Of a DNA stretch of 57,525 nt, positions 7,503 to 16,546 are shown in pieces; within the stretch, counting starts at the first letter, position 1, and each line of letters starts with the position of its first letter. Made by a program: the position numbers and the translations under genes. Location of the stretch: assembly GCA_018970085.1 (NCBI GenBank), contig JAGWXD010000019.1, forward strand, positions 1 to 57,525. Direction: 5' to 3'. Source of the DNA: Cyanobacteria bacterium REEB459 (GTDB taxonomy: Bacteria > Cyanobacteriota > Cyanobacteriia > Phormidesmidales > Phormidesmidaceae). Below the pieces are notes generated by a model, which was not told the DNA's origin, did no database searches, and saw only the letters and a list, made by a program, of their open reading frames with translations.

Positions 7503-9611
7503 TTAGGACACCACCGTGGGCCGCTGGGTGAGCAAATTTAACTGGTTCACCAGCAGGCTGAGAAACAGCCCCACGTCGGTAACCACCCCCATGGACTCCA
7601 GGGAGCCCCGATCGGCCAGTTTGGTCACCACCGCCGGGTTGATGTCTACGCATACCATTTTGACCCCGGCTGGGGTCATATTGCCGGCACCAATGGCATG
7701 GAGCATGGTGGATAGCATTAAAATCATGTCGCTGCCTTGAATTAGCCGGCTATAGTCGGCCTGTGCCCTCAGTAGGTCCATCTGGGTGTCGGGGAGGGGG
7801 CCGTCGTCGCGAATAGAACCGGCCAGGGCGAAGGGGACGGTGTGGCGTACACATTCGTAGAACACCCCTTTGGTCAGTACCCCCTGGTCCACAGCCTGGG
7901 CAATGCTGCCACAGCGACGAATGGTGTTGATGGCCCGCAGGTGGTGGCGATGGCCTCCCCGTACAGAGGTGCCCTGCTTCATATCGACCCCCAGGGAGGT
8001 GCCCAAGAGGGCCTGTTCAATGTCGTGAACGGCAATGGCGTTACCCCCCAGCAGAGCCTGGACATAACCTTCTCGAATCAAGCGGGCCAAGTGGGCGCCA
8101 CCGCCGGTATGGATGACGACGGGCCCTGCCACCACGGTCACCTTGCCCCCCTGGTCCCGCAGTCGCCTCAGTTCCCAGGCCACCTGTTCCACAATTAGCT
8201 CCACCCGGCGCTCACTGGAAACCCCAGACCCCATGAAACTAAACTCTTCCTGGGGGGCGCGGGAGCGATCAGTGGCGCTGCGTACACTGCGGATGCCATC
8301 GTAGCCCACCACCACCCGATCGCCCAGTTGCAGGTCTCGCAATAACTTGCAATCGGCCACCGCTGCCGAGGCCGCAGGGGATACTACCACCACCCCATCC
8401 ATGCGTTGGTTCTGGACCCGAATCCACTCCCCGGCTACCCTGACCTCGGTGGGATAGATGGTGGAACTATAGAAGTCATCGGGGGCCACCCCCGCCTGGG
8501 TAATGGTAACCAGGCGAGCGTCCTGTTCCTGATCGGGGAGGGCCACTGCCCCCAGGTTAATTAACTGGGCCATGATCTCATCCATCAGCTCCTGGCCCGG
8601 GGCCGAAACCCGAATCTCTGCCGACGAGGTACTCTGGCGTTGCTCCCCCAGGTCGAACTTCAGCACCTGAAAGCTACCGCCCCCCTCCACCACCAGGTCG
8701 AGGGCGCGGTTGACTAGGCCCGAGTCGAGCAGATGGCCTTTCATAGTAATAGTGCGGCTGACAATGCCGCTTTCCCCAGTCGGTTCTGGGTGCAGGGGCT
8801 CGGTGACCCGCAGGGTCAGGCATTTAGCGGCACCCCCGGCCTTGAGAAACTCGGTTAGGGGCGTTTCTACCACCTCAAATCCGACGGCCCTGAGGTGGCC
8901 CTTGAGCCCGTCACTGGCCTGGTTCATAATCACGGTGTGATTAATATTAACGGCGTTACAGGCAAAGGTAACGGCATCTGGTTCGTCGATGGCTATGCGT
9001 TTTTCTGCCGGTACCCGCAACTCAATCAATCGGTTCGAGTAGGCATCAAAGGCGGGTGGATAGTAGAGCAGGTAACCATCGGTGAGGGGGCAAAAACAGG
9101 TATCCAGGTGGTAGAAACGTTCGTCCATCAGGTGTAGGGAAAGGACCTCTATGCCCAACCATTGGGCCACCAGGGCGTGGCTATCGAGCTCGGTACGAAA
9201 CCCATAACCAGCCCAGAGCCAGCGGCCCTCCCGATCGAGCAGGGCGTCTCCAGCCCCTTCGAAGGGTAGATCGGCGGGCAGGGTGTAGACCGTATGGCCC
9301 TGGGCCTCAAACCATTCCTTAAAGAAGGGCTCTTCCCCCTGCCGTTCGGGGTGCAAAAACCGACTCAGCACCACCTGATTGCCTAAAATTAAGCCGGCAT
9401 TGGCGGTAAACACCATATCAGGCCAGCCCGGCTGCGGTTTAACCAGGTCCACCTCCGCTCGACTGGCAATGGTTTCGTAGAGGCCCTGCCATTGTTCCTG
9501 GGCGCGCTCCAGGGAGGAGCGATGAATATTGCCCTCCATCCAGGGATTAATCACGTAGTCCACTTCGTAGTAGTGGGGCGAACACATGAGAAAACGAATG
9601 GAGGAGGTCAT
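7503..9611 (-). CDS. argZ: Bifunctional arginine dihydrolase / ornithine cyclodeaminase (ArgZ/AgrE)
   Basis: The protein has 702 residues, the full length of cyanobacterial ArgZ/AgrE. The N-terminal guanidine-modifying domain should convert arginine to ornithine, CO2 and two ammonia. Residues reported as catalytic in the family fall where expected: Asn71 (TANAG), Glu118 (FEGAGD), His168 (YHLDTC) and the nucleophile Cys264 (GGAAKCLTLR). The C-terminal half (about 280-702) is the TIGR00300/LOR-type region linked to ornithine cyclodeaminase activity that makes proline. In cyanobacteria the enzyme mobilises nitrogen from arginine and cyanophycin. It uses an ATG start and is monocistronic by context. 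A small palindrome lies 23 bases upstream. Confidence 0.95.
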   Translation of the reverse strand: MTSSIRFLMCSPHYYEVDYVINPWMEGNIHRSSLERAQEQWQGLYETIASRAEVDLVKPQPGWPDMVFTANAGLILGNQVVLSRFLHPERQGEEPFFKEWFEAQGHTVYTLPADLPFEGAGDALLDREGRWLWAGYGFRTELDSHALVAQWLGIEVLSLHLMDERFYHLDTCFCPLTDGYLLYYPPAFDAYSNRLIELRVPAEKRIAIDEPDAVTFACNAVNINHTVIMNQASDGLKGHLRAVGFEVVETPLTEFLKAGGAAKCLTLRVTEPLHPEPTGESGIVSRTITMKGHLLDSGLVNRALDLVVEGGGSFQVLKFDLGEQRQSTSSAEIRVSAPGQELMDEIMAQLINLGAVALPDQEQDARLVTITQAGVAPDDFYSSTIYPTEVRVAGEWIRVQNQRMDGVVVVSPAASAAVADCKLLRDLQLGDRVVVGYDGIRSVRSATDRSRAPQEEFSFMGSGVSSERRVELIVEQVAWELRRLRDQGGKVTVVAGPVVIHTGGGAHLARLIREGYVQALLGGNAIAVHDIEQALLGTSLGVDMKQGTSVRGGHRHHLRAINTIRRCGSIAQAVDQGVLTKGVFYECVRHTVPFALAGSIRDDGPLPDTQMDLLRAQADYSRLIQGSDMILMLSTMLHAIGAGNMTPAGVKMVCVDINPAVVTKLADRGSLESMGVVTDVGLFLSLLVNQLNLLTQRPTVVS

Positions 9612-9633
9612 AGGATGGGGGCCGTCAATGGCT

Positions 9634-9652
9634 GGCTAAATAGGAATTAGCC
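9634..9652 (-). promoter_or_regulatory. Palindrome just upstream of argZ
   Basis: GGCTAA (9634-9639) and TTAGCC (9647-9652) form a 6-bp inverted repeat with a 7-base spacer, 23 bases before the argZ start. It could be an operator or a leader hairpin. It does not match the NtcA pattern GTA-N8-TAC. Confidence 0.3.
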
Positions 9653-9813
9653 TTTAATTTTAGCCTTCTCTGGTCCCCCTTCCTATCCCCAAAGGGAGTG
9701 GATGGCCAAGCCCGATCGCCCCTCCAGAAGGCCAGAAATCGGCCCTAACTCCCCTGCGGGGGGCAGTGGGGGTGGGGCCTGAGTCATGGTTTCTTGACTC
9801 AACCAGGCCCCTG

Positions 9814-10254
9814 CTAGGGCTGCAGAAATACCCCATGGGGCACCCCCTTGATGCCGGCGGCCAACCCCAGCCCGATTGCCACCAGGGCCAGCCCTTGCCA
9901 CAGCAGCCGATGCCTTGCCGGTAGGGACTGCACATAATTACCCAGCAGGGCAAACAGGCCCACCCCCGCTGCCCAGAAGGCCATCAGACTGAGGGGCCAG
10001 AAGCCATATTTAAAGTACTCTAACCAGTGGGGGGGAAAGATCTTCAGGCCAACCACCAGACTCACCAAAAAGGTAATCCAAACACTGGCCAGAAACAGCC
10101 CGGCCCGGCCCACCCAAACCACGTAGCCGATAGTCAGGCCCATACCCAGCCAGATGGGCGGCGGGGCGGCCAGACTACTCAAACACCAGCCTAAAACGCC
10201 AAAGCCCAGGGTGAGGGCAAACAACTGCAAGCAAAGATCCGAGAGTGGGGTCAT
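9814..10254 (-). CDS. Small integral membrane protein of unknown function
   Basis: The protein has 146 residues with four to five hydrophobic segments, about 10-28, 33-50, 55-70, 82-105 and 117-135. I do not recognise a characterised family. Charged residues cluster in short loops, as expected for an inner or thylakoid membrane protein. It starts at an ATG and lies upstream of argZ on the same strand with a 202-base gap, so co-transcription is possible but unsupported. The AT-rich block at 10290-10312 between it and ftsH may hold its promoter. Confidence 0.7.
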   Translation of the reverse strand: MTPLSDLCLQLFALTLGFGVLGWCLSSLAAPPPIWLGMGLTIGYVVWVGRAGLFLASVWITFLVSLVVGLKIFPPHWLEYFKYGFWPLSLMAFWAAGVGLFALLGNYVQSLPARHRLLWQGLALVAIGLGLAAGIKGVPHGVFLQP

Positions 10255-10558
10255 CGATGGGGCCAGGCAAAGACTGGGCCGACGGGCCCGGTTATATTCT
10301 CGTTTATATTTTAGCGGGCAGCCGGGGGTCTGGCCTGGTAAAGTTGGCAGGTAGCGATGGGTTTTGAGTCTAGCTCCATGCCTATTGACGGGGGTTAAGT
10401 TAGACTTGAGAAGTTGGCAACGTTGCCTGCCCGCCTGGTTGCCCGTCGGTCTGCTGGGTCAAGGCTGGTTAATTGGGGCCCGCTGCCCTGGTGCGGCATC
10501 GACGGTCTCCCAGGGGTGAAAGAATCATCATGTCGCGTTTTACTGGTTTGGGTAAGCT
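10255..10558. other. Divergent intergenic region before ftsH
   Basis: The 304 bases hold an AT-rich block (10290-10312), a perfect 12-bp palindrome GGCAACGTTGCC (10416-10427) that could bind a dimeric regulator, and a 10-codon upstream frame (10530-10562) described separately. No other gene is seen. Confidence 0.5.
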
Positions 10559-10562
10559 ATGA
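10530..10562 (+). CDS. Possible 10-codon leader peptide overlapping the ftsH start
   Basis: An ATG at 10530 opens the frame [10 protein letters not shown], whose TGA (10560-10562) overlaps the ftsH ATG in the classic ATGA arrangement. An AGGGG lies about 14 bases upstream, rather far for a ribosome binding site. If translated it would couple ribosomes into ftsH. It is too short for coding statistics, so this is a hypothesis only. Confidence 0.3.
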   Translation: MSRFTGLGKL

Positions 10563-12463
10563 CTGTTTCGCTCAGATTCAAGGCCCCTGGGGTTAAGGCC
10601 ACCAGCCTCTTAACCGTGGCCTGGCTGTTACTCCAGAGTCTGGTGCCCCTGGCTCCGGTGCTGGCCCAGAGCAAGGCTGGGGATAGCCTTAGCTATGGTC
10701 AGTTGCTCGAAAAGGTTGACCAGGGTCTGGTGCAAAAGGTCGATTTAGACCAGGCCCGGGGCCTGGCCTTGGTCCGTCTCACCAGCGACAAGAGCGACCA
10801 ACCGCCCCACCAGGTGGTGTTGTTTGCCGGCGATCGCAATTCCGATCTGATTCGTCGCCTGCGCAGTAATCGGGTTGATGTAGAAATTCGCGACTCCACC
10901 AGCCACAGTGCCCTGGTCTGGTTTGCCACTAACGCTCTGCTGGGGTTGATTTTAGTGCTGGGATTGCTGATGCTACTGCGGCGATCGGCGGCGGGAGCCG
11001 GCAGCGCCATGAACTTTGGTCGTTCTAAGGCCCGCTTTCAGATGGAGGCTAAGACCGGAGTAGTCTTTGACGATGTGGCGGGGATCGAAGAGGCCAAGGA
11101 AGAACTCCAGGAGGTCGTCGCCTTTTTGAAAAATCCTGAGAAGTTTACCGCCATTGGGGCTCGCATTCCCCGTGGGGTGCTATTGATTGGCCAACCCGGT
11201 ACCGGTAAGACCCTGCTGGCCAAGGCGATCGCCGGTGAGGCCGGGGTACCCTTCTTTAGCATTTCAGGCTCAGAGTTTGTAGAGATGTTTGTGGGAGTGG
11301 GGGCATCGCGGGTCCGGGATCTATTCCGCAAGGCTAAGGAAAGTGCCCCCTGCATCGTATTTATCGATGAAATCGATGCCGTGGGGCGACAACGGGGGGC
11401 CGGCATCGGCGGCGGCAACGACGAGCGCGAACAAACCCTCAATCAGCTCCTGACTGAAATGGATGGCTTTGAAGGCAATAGCGGCGTTATCGTGATTGCC
11501 GCCACCAACCGGGTAGACGTTCTAGATGCGGCCCTGTTGCGACCCGGGCGTTTCGATCGCCAGGTTGTGGTTGACCTGCCCACCTACAAAGGCCGGCTAT
11601 CGATTTTAGAAGTCCATGCCCGCAACAAGAAAATTGCCCCAGAGGTTTCCCTTGAAGCCATCGCCCGCCGCACCCCGGGTTTTTCTGGGGCGGCCCTGGC
11701 CAACCTCTTAAATGAGTCAGCCATTCTCACCGCCCGACGGCGCAAAGAGGCGGTCACCATGGAAGAAGTCGAAGACGCCATCGATCGCATCACCATTGGT
11801 CTCAGCCTCACCCCCTTGCTCGATAGCAGTCGTAAGCGCATGACCGCTTACCACGAAATTGGTCACGCCCTGCTAGCTACCCTTTTAAAGCACGCCGACG
11901 AGCTCAACAAGGTCACCATTATTCCCCGTTCCGGGGGGGTTGAGGGCTTTACCCAGTTTTTACCCCAAGAAGACATGATTGACAGTGGGCTCTATACCCG
12001 TAACTGGATTCTAGATCGCATTACCGTCGCCCTGGGGGGCCTAGCCGCCGAGGCCGAAGTCTTCGGCGAGGATGAAACCTCCACCGGGGCCACCAATGAT
12101 ATTCAGCAGGTCACCAACCTGGCCCGCCAGATGGTGACCCTTTATGGCATGTCAGAGCTGGGCCCCATGGCCTTAGAAAGCATAGATAACCAGGTCTTTC
12201 TGGGGCGCAATTTGATGCCCCGCAACGAGGTATCAGAGGACATGGCCCATAGAATTGATCTAAAGGTGCGCGAAATCGCCCTTTCTTGCCTCTCCCAGGC
12301 TCGCCTGGTCCTACGGCAAAACCGCCCCCTGATGGACCACCTAGTGGACCTGCTGATAGAACGGGAGACCATGGAGGGGGAAGACTTTCGTCAAATCGTC
12401 AAGCAGTATGTTGATATTCCCGAAAAAACCGCCCCAGCTCCGGTTAGCCTACCCAGTTTGTAG
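10559..12463 (+). CDS. ftsH: ATP-dependent zinc metalloprotease FtsH
   Basis: The protein has 634 residues. A membrane segment at about 15-37 and another at about 119-140 flank the small lumenal or periplasmic domain. The AAA+ module has Walker A GQPGTGKT (211-218), Walker B IVFIDE (266-271) and the second region of homology near [19 protein letters not shown]. The protease has HEIGH (432-436), and the downstream Asp of the zinc site is in STGATNDIQ. FtsH degrades membrane proteins; cyanobacterial paralogues remove damaged D1 from photosystem II or act in acclimation, but which paralogue this is cannot be told by eye. An in-frame stop at 10553 fixes the start at or after 10559. Confidence 0.96.
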   Translation: MTVSLRFKAPGVKATSLLTVAWLLLQSLVPLAPVLAQSKAGDSLSYGQLLEKVDQGLVQKVDLDQARGLALVRLTSDKSDQPPHQVVLFAGDRNSDLIRRLRSNRVDVEIRDSTSHSALVWFATNALLGLILVLGLLMLLRRSAAGAGSAMNFGRSKARFQMEAKTGVVFDDVAGIEEAKEELQEVVAFLKNPEKFTAIGARIPRGVLLIGQPGTGKTLLAKAIAGEAGVPFFSISGSEFVEMFVGVGASRVRDLFRKAKESAPCIVFIDEIDAVGRQRGAGIGGGNDEREQTLNQLLTEMDGFEGNSGVIVIAATNRVDVLDAALLRPGRFDRQVVVDLPTYKGRLSILEVHARNKKIAPEVSLEAIARRTPGFSGAALANLLNESAILTARRRKEAVTMEEVEDAIDRITIGLSLTPLLDSSRKRMTAYHEIGHALLATLLKHADELNKVTIIPRSGGVEGFTQFLPQEDMIDSGLYTRNWILDRITVALGGLAAEAEVFGEDETSTGATNDIQQVTNLARQMVTLYGMSELGPMALESIDNQVFLGRNLMPRNEVSEDMAHRIDLKVREIALSCLSQARLVLRQNRPLMDHLVDLLIERETMEGEDFRQIVKQYVDIPEKTAPAPVSLPSL

Positions 12464-12510
12464 CTTTTTTGGCCAACCTTAGCCTTACCAGTGGGGGCGA
12501 CAAAACCCAT

Positions 12511-12550
12511 AAAAAACCGACTAACCCCTGAGGAATTAATCGGTAGTTTT
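12511..12550. terminator. Probable ftsH terminator, possibly bidirectional
   Basis: ACCGAcTAA (12516-12524) pairs with TTAaTCGGT (12536-12544) around an 11-base loop. Six A precede the stem on the left and AGTTTT follows on the right. It lies 50 bases after the ftsH stop. Confidence 0.5.
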
Positions 12551-12763
12551 GTGTTCCCTGTAGATAAATAACTAAGATCTCAGAAGTTTGGTAGTAGGGC
12601 AGCAAGGCATCAGCCGCTACCAGACTAGGCAGAACCTAATAACCTCTGACCGAATCAGGTAATGCTGATTACATATCGGAACCAGCCCCCTGACCCTCAA
12701 CCTTTCCTGAGCCTGAGTTACCTTTACTATGCTATTGATAGGGGTAAAGATCTAGAGAATGGC

Positions 12764-12790
12764 TCACACATAAGTGTGATTGCGATCACC
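12764..12790 (+). promoter_or_regulatory. Overlapping palindromes, one CRP-like
   Basis: TCACAC-ATAA-GTGTGA (12764-12779) is a perfect inverted repeat. Sharing its right arm, TGTGA-TTGCGA-TCACC (12775-12790) matches the CRP/SyCRP1 consensus TGTGA-N6-TCACA at nine of ten positions. The centre is about 80 bases before the HMA gene start. Binding is inferred from the pattern alone. Confidence 0.4.
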
Positions 12791-12862
12791 TGCTGATTGT
12801 CCAGGCCAGGGGCTATTTGCCGGCTGGTCTTGTCCCTTGACCCTTTGGAGTCCATATTTGCG

Positions 12863-13063
12863 ATGCCAACGCTGCGTTTTGTTATTCCCGATATGGCCTG
12901 TGGAGCCTGTGCTGAAACCATCACTCAGGCCCTCCGATCGATCGATCCTATCGCTGCAGTCAGCACCGACCTGCAAACCAAACGGATAGAGATTCAGACC
13001 AATCTAGACCAAACCCTGGTGATTGAGGGTATCCAAAGGGCGGGCTACACCGTCGAGCAATAG
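12863..13063 (+). CDS. Heavy-metal-associated (HMA) domain protein, Atx1-like copper chaperone
   Basis: The protein has 66 residues and is a single ferredoxin-like HMA fold. The metal-binding loop is DMACGACAETI near residues 10-20, giving the C-x-x-C pair. In cyanobacteria such free-standing proteins pass Cu(I) to the P1-type ATPases CtaA and PacS. The ATG at 12863 is chosen because the beta-strand of the fold begins right after it; the longer frame from 12797 would add a non-conserved tail. No ATPase gene is next to it. The specific metal is inferred from family behaviour. Confidence 0.88.
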   Translation: MPTLRFVIPDMACGACAETITQALRSIDPIAAVSTDLQTKRIEIQTNLDQTLVIEGIQRAGYTVEQ

Positions 13064-13170
13064 CACCCCGGCGGTGACCCGACTCTTGCCCCTGGCTCTG
13101 GTTCGATGTTGCATCTTGAGCGGGTCTTGGCCTAAGCTAGAAAGGTTCTCAACGCTGCCGGATTATTGCC

Positions 13171-13347
13171 ATGGCCGTTCCTAAGAAGAAAACCTCTAAG
13201 CAAAAGCGAGACCAGCGCCGCGCCAGCTGGAAACGCACAGCCAGTCTTCAGGCTAAGAAAGCCCTATCCCTGGGTAAGTCAGTGCTGACGGGCCGTTCTA
13301 CCAGTTTCCTCTATCCCAGTCAGGAGGAAGACGGGGAAGAGGACTAA
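13171..13347 (+). CDS. rpmF: 50S ribosomal protein L32
   Basis: This 58-residue reading frame begins [20 protein letters not shown], the near-invariant start of bacterial L32. It is strongly basic, then ends in an acidic tail EEDGEED. It lacks the four-cysteine zinc ribbon seen in some L32 proteins, which is usual for cyanobacteria. It follows the HMA gene by 107 bases on the same strand and converges on the repeat lipoprotein gene, with only seven bases between the two stop codons. Confidence 0.95.
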   Translation: MAVPKKKTSKQKRDQRRASWKRTASLQAKKALSLGKSVLTGRSTSFLYPSQEEDGEED

Positions 13348-13354
13348 GGTGGGT

Positions 13355-14881
13355 TTATATAGTCAACTGTTGAGTCAGGGGTTTACGATCAAACCAGGGA
13401 GTTGGAGTCATCGCTGGATTGGCGGGTGGGCCGAGCTCCCCTGGTAAAGTTCCAGTCGACGGTGAATTAGGAGTGGGGTCGGGGTTGCCCTGGTTCGTTG
13501 GCTCCAAGGGAGAGATTGCCGCCGGGTCTTGTGGCGATCGCTGTTCTAGGGATGATTCCGACTTCACCTCCGGGTTGGGTTGTTTTTCTTCCAAGCTAGG
13601 TTGCTTGGTTTCCAAGCTGTGTTGCTTGGTTTCCAGGCTGGGTTGATTCTCTTCCAGACCGAGTTGTTTTTCCTCCAGGCTGGGTTGATTCTCTTCCAGA
13701 CCGAGTTGTTTTTCCTCCAGGCTGGGTTGCTTGGTTTCCAGGCTGGGTTGATTCTCTTCCAGACCGAGTTGTTTTTCTTCCAGGCTGGGTTGCTTGGCCT
13801 CCAGGCTGGGTTGGTTATCTTCCAGACCGAGTTGTTTTTCTTCCAGGCTGGGTTGCTTGGCCTCCAGGTTGGGTTGGTTAGTTTCTGGACCCTGATCTGG
13901 GGACTCTTGCTCCAGCTCTTCAGGAAGGGCTGGGGGCGGTGGATAGGTCGGGTCAATAATGCCGGCTACCTGTTGCAGGTTCAATTCACCCCGTACCAAT
14001 CTGGAGAGAGTATCTTGCCCCCCTGGTTGGTAGTCAATGGTGCGCACAACATTGTTGAAGCGATTTTCGATGGGGTTGCCAGTGGAGTCAATTAACTCCA
14101 GCTGAATCCAGTTGTTGCCGGGTTTAAATCCCTTCAGGTAGATCGGTTGCCATTGGTCAAATACAAAGCTCTGACCATTGACAGTGCAGCGAATGCGCCA
14201 GTCACGAACCTCCCCGTCTTGGTCTAGCTGGGCGTTGGCGTGTAAAGGAGCATTGCTCAGATAAAAGTCAAGCAGAATGGGCTCCGCGCCGTAGGTCCCC
14301 TGGGGTTGACTGTAGGTTAACAGGGGAATCCGCTCACTGACTTGCTTTTGAGGGGTCTGGGCAAAAATATGGAAGGTCCTTTGATCAAAGGCGCCCTGGT
14401 TTTTAAAACTTTCGTGCCAGGGACGGGCCGCAAACACTCGTAGGGTATGGGTGCCGGGGGCGAGGTTCTCTAGACGAATGGGTTCTGAGAGATCAAAAAT
14501 CTCCTGATAGGGGTGGTCGTCTAGAAACAACTGCAGATGGGGACCCAATTGCCAGGCTGGGTCCTTAAATAGGGGCAGTCCCCTTGCCTGTATGCGCACC
14601 GCTACTGAGGTACTCTCGACAATTTCCCCGGGTCTGGGACTGAGGATTCTCACCTGGGGAGTATAGGCGTCAATGATTTGTTTTAACACCACCAGTGGCT
14701 CCGGTGGTGACACCTCTGCTAACTCGCTGGTGAGGCGGTTGGGGACAACGGCAGGGTCCGACAGTAGGGCCTGGGGTTGGGTGGGCCTGGCGCATCCCCA
14801 GCTGGTCCAGGAGAGTAGTGCGATCGCTAAAACTACCATTAATCGCCGCCCTGCTCGGGCTAACTCCTGTCTGATTCCCAT
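13355..14881 (-). CDS. Putative lipoprotein with 15 tandem heptad repeats
   Basis: The protein has 508 residues from the ATG at 14881; a TTG at 14899 would add six more. A basic N-region, hydrophobic stretch and the motif LSWTSWGC form a probable lipoprotein signal. Residues 50-310 are predicted beta-rich, with phrases such as VRILSPRPGEIVE and APGTHTLRVFAARPWHESFK that suggest immunoglobulin-like folds. Residues 336-440 are 15 consecutive heptads of the form QPSLEEK, QPSLETK or QLGLEEN, followed by a Pro/Ser/Asn-rich tail. I know no function. It follows the SpkB-like kinase by 93 bases on the same strand and may be in its operon. Confidence 0.8.
   Translation of the reverse strand: MGIRQELARAGRRLMVVLAIALLSWTSWGCARPTQPQALLSDPAVVPNRLTSELAEVSPPEPLVVLKQIIDAYTPQVRILSPRPGEIVESTSVAVRIQARGLPLFKDPAWQLGPHLQLFLDDHPYQEIFDLSEPIRLENLAPGTHTLRVFAARPWHESFKNQGAFDQRTFHIFAQTPQKQVSERIPLLTYSQPQGTYGAEPILLDFYLSNAPLHANAQLDQDGEVRDWRIRCTVNGQSFVFDQWQPIYLKGFKPGNNWIQLELIDSTGNPIENRFNNVVRTIDYQPGGQDTLSRLVRGELNLQQVAGIIDPTYPPPPALPEELEQESPDQGPETNQPNLEAKQPSLEEKQLGLEDNQPSLEAKQPSLEEKQLGLEENQPSLETKQPSLEEKQLGLEENQPSLEEKQLGLEENQPSLETKQHSLETKQPSLEEKQPNPEVKSESSLEQRSPQDPAAISPLEPTNQGNPDPTPNSPSTGTLPGELGPPANPAMTPTPWFDRKPLTQQLTI
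13562..13876. repeat. 21-bp minisatellite (15 units) with 63-bp higher-order period
   Basis: Fifteen 21-bp units encode heptads in the lipoprotein. Units alternate so that the triplet QPSLExK / QPSLEEK / QLGLEEN recurs, giving near-identical 63-bp blocks. Because the unit is a multiple of three and free of stops, long spurious frames run through the array in other frames on both strands. Confidence 0.93.
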
Positions 14882-14974
14882 AGCCTTCGGCTCACCCAAA
14901 ACATTGCATTATTACCATAGGGTACTTTTGTCGCTTTACGGTGGCGGCCCAGGCAAATCTGCCAGAGGGCTTGA

Positions 14975-16546
14975 TTAAGCCAGGCCGCGCCGGCCGTCCG
15001 GTAGGATTGTATACCAGTTAACCTCAGCCTTAGCCAATTGCTCGTCGCTAATTTGGGCCCTGGTCAGATTGGCCCCGCACAGATTAGTGCCGTGTAATCG
15101 GGCATTGGATAAACTAGCACCGCTCAGGTTGGCACCCCGCAGGTCGGCTTTCTCCAGATTGGCACCATGGAAATAGGCTGCCGTTAATCTGGCATCTCGC
15201 AAATTAGCAAAACTAAGGTCGCACCAGCCAAAATTGGCCCGACTCAGGTCTGAATTTTGGAAATTAGCCCGGCATAGCTTCGACTGGTGGAAGTTAATGT
15301 CAGGGATCGCGGTATGGGAAACATTCAGACGCTCCAGGGTTTGGCCAGAAAAGTCTTTGCGCCCCTTCAGGTATCGTTGTTTGATCTCATCGCCAGAGAG
15401 GGGAGTCGCCTTAGCCGGGGATGGCTGGGCAGGGCTGGAGGGAACCCCATAACCACTGAGATGGGAGGGGCGAGAGCTGGAGCTGCTGCGTTCCCGTCGA
15501 GCCCGAATGGCCGCCGCCAGACGAGAGGAGGGGGCTCCCCCCCGACTATCGGAATTGGCCGAGGGGGAGGCCGCCGCCCGACCAGCTCCAGTGGACCCCG
15601 GGCTAGGGGGGAGAGACATCGCCATATTTTGAGCCAGACTATCTAGATAGGGTTCTAGATCTAAATCTCGCAGCACACTCTCGGTATTTTCGTAGCGACG
15701 GCTAACGGAAATTTCTAGCATTTTGTGGAGTACGGCGGCAAAGTGGTCACTCACCTGCACCTGATCGCGCCAGATCAAGTTGGCCGTACCCGGGTGATAG
15801 TTTAGGTCCTTAGGGGATTTCGCCGATAACAAATAGATACAGGTTGCCCCCAGGGCGTAGATATCACTGGCATAAACTGGGCGCATAGCCATCTGCTCAG
15901 GTGGTGCATAACCAGGGGTACCAACCGCGTAGGCCGTGAGGGCGGTTTGATCAGAGACAGCAACCTGATAGGGATTGACTTTTTCTTTGACGGCCCCAAA
16001 GTCAATCAGTACCAGTTTTTTATCTTGAACCCTACGAATAATATTGGCTGGTTTAATATCCCGGTGGATAACCTGATGATCGTGGAGATACTGTACGATG
16101 GGCAAGATCTCGCTGAGGAATTGCTTGACGCCTTCTTCAGTAAAGGGACCACCCCGTTTAACCTCTTGTTGTAGGGTCGCTCCGTTGATAAACTCTTGAA
16201 CTAGAAAAAACCCCTGGTCTGTCTCAAAGTAACCCAGTAGGCGAGGCAGCTGGGGATGATCACCGATTTCTCCCAGGATCTTTGCCTCTCGCTCAAATAA
16301 ATTTCGCGCCATATCCAGCATCTGCCCCGCTTCGGCGGAGGGTCGCAGTTGCTTGATCACACAGGGAGGCTTGCCGGGTAGGGTAATATTGCGAGCTAGA
16401 AAAGTTGCCCCAAATCCCCCTTGCCCCAGGGACCGCAGGACGCTGTAGCGGTCTTGCAGCAGTAAGGTGCCACCACAGGACTGACATTGATGGGCAGTGG
16501 TGGCGTTTTTGGGATGGGCACAATTCGGATTGATACAGTAGCTCAT
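14975..16546 (-). CDS. spkB: Serine/threonine protein kinase with zinc-ribbon-like N-terminus and pentapeptide repeats (SpkB-like)
   Basis: The protein has 523 residues. Cys4, Cys9, Cys21 and Cys24 form a zinc-ribbon-like head. The kinase domain has the glycine loop GQGGFG (41-46), Lys65, HRDIKPAN (161-168) and DFG (182-184). A Ser/Pro/Arg-rich linker spans 310-380. Residues about 415-500 are pentapeptide repeats of the A(D/N)LxxA type. This layout matches Synechocystis SpkB, linked to oxidative stress and phosphorylation of the glycyl-tRNA synthetase beta subunit. I chose ATG 16546 because MSYCINPNC begins the conserved head; the upstream start would add 11 unrelated residues. Confidence 0.88.
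   Translation of the reverse strand: MSYCINPNCAHPKNATTAHQCQSCGGTLLLQDRYSVLRSLGQGGFGATFLARNITLPGKPPCVIKQLRPSAEAGQMLDMARNLFEREAKILGEIGDHPQLPRLLGYFETDQGFFLVQEFINGATLQQEVKRGGPFTEEGVKQFLSEILPIVQYLHDHQVIHRDIKPANIIRRVQDKKLVLIDFGAVKEKVNPYQVAVSDQTALTAYAVGTPGYAPPEQMAMRPVYASDIYALGATCIYLLSAKSPKDLNYHPGTANLIWRDQVQVSDHFAAVLHKMLEISVSRRYENTESVLRDLDLEPYLDSLAQNMAMSLPPSPGSTGAGRAAASPSANSDSRGGAPSSRLAAAIRARRERSSSSSRPSHLSGYGVPSSPAQPSPAKATPLSGDEIKQRYLKGRKDFSGQTLERLNVSHTAIPDINFHQSKLCRANFQNSDLSRANFGWCDLSFANLRDARLTAAYFHGANLEKADLRGANLSGASLSNARLHGTNLCGANLTRAQISDEQLAKAEVNWYTILPDGRRGLA

Larger units (their letters stand above)
12464..12862. other. Intergenic region between ftsH and the HMA gene
   Basis: This 399-base stretch holds no convincing gene. 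It contains a terminator-like hairpin shortly after ftsH (12511-12550) and two overlapping palindromes (12764-12790) about 75 bases before the metal-chaperone gene. Confidence 0.5.

Noticed and set aside
13562-13876. CRISPR array
   Set aside because: Units are contiguous, 21 bp long and coding, with no unique spacers and no cas genes.
13564-14095. Long open frames in other frames through the heptad array (130 and 171 codons)
   Set aside because: They are artefacts of a stop-free 21-bp repeat; the lipoprotein frame has the signal sequence and a normal domain upstream.
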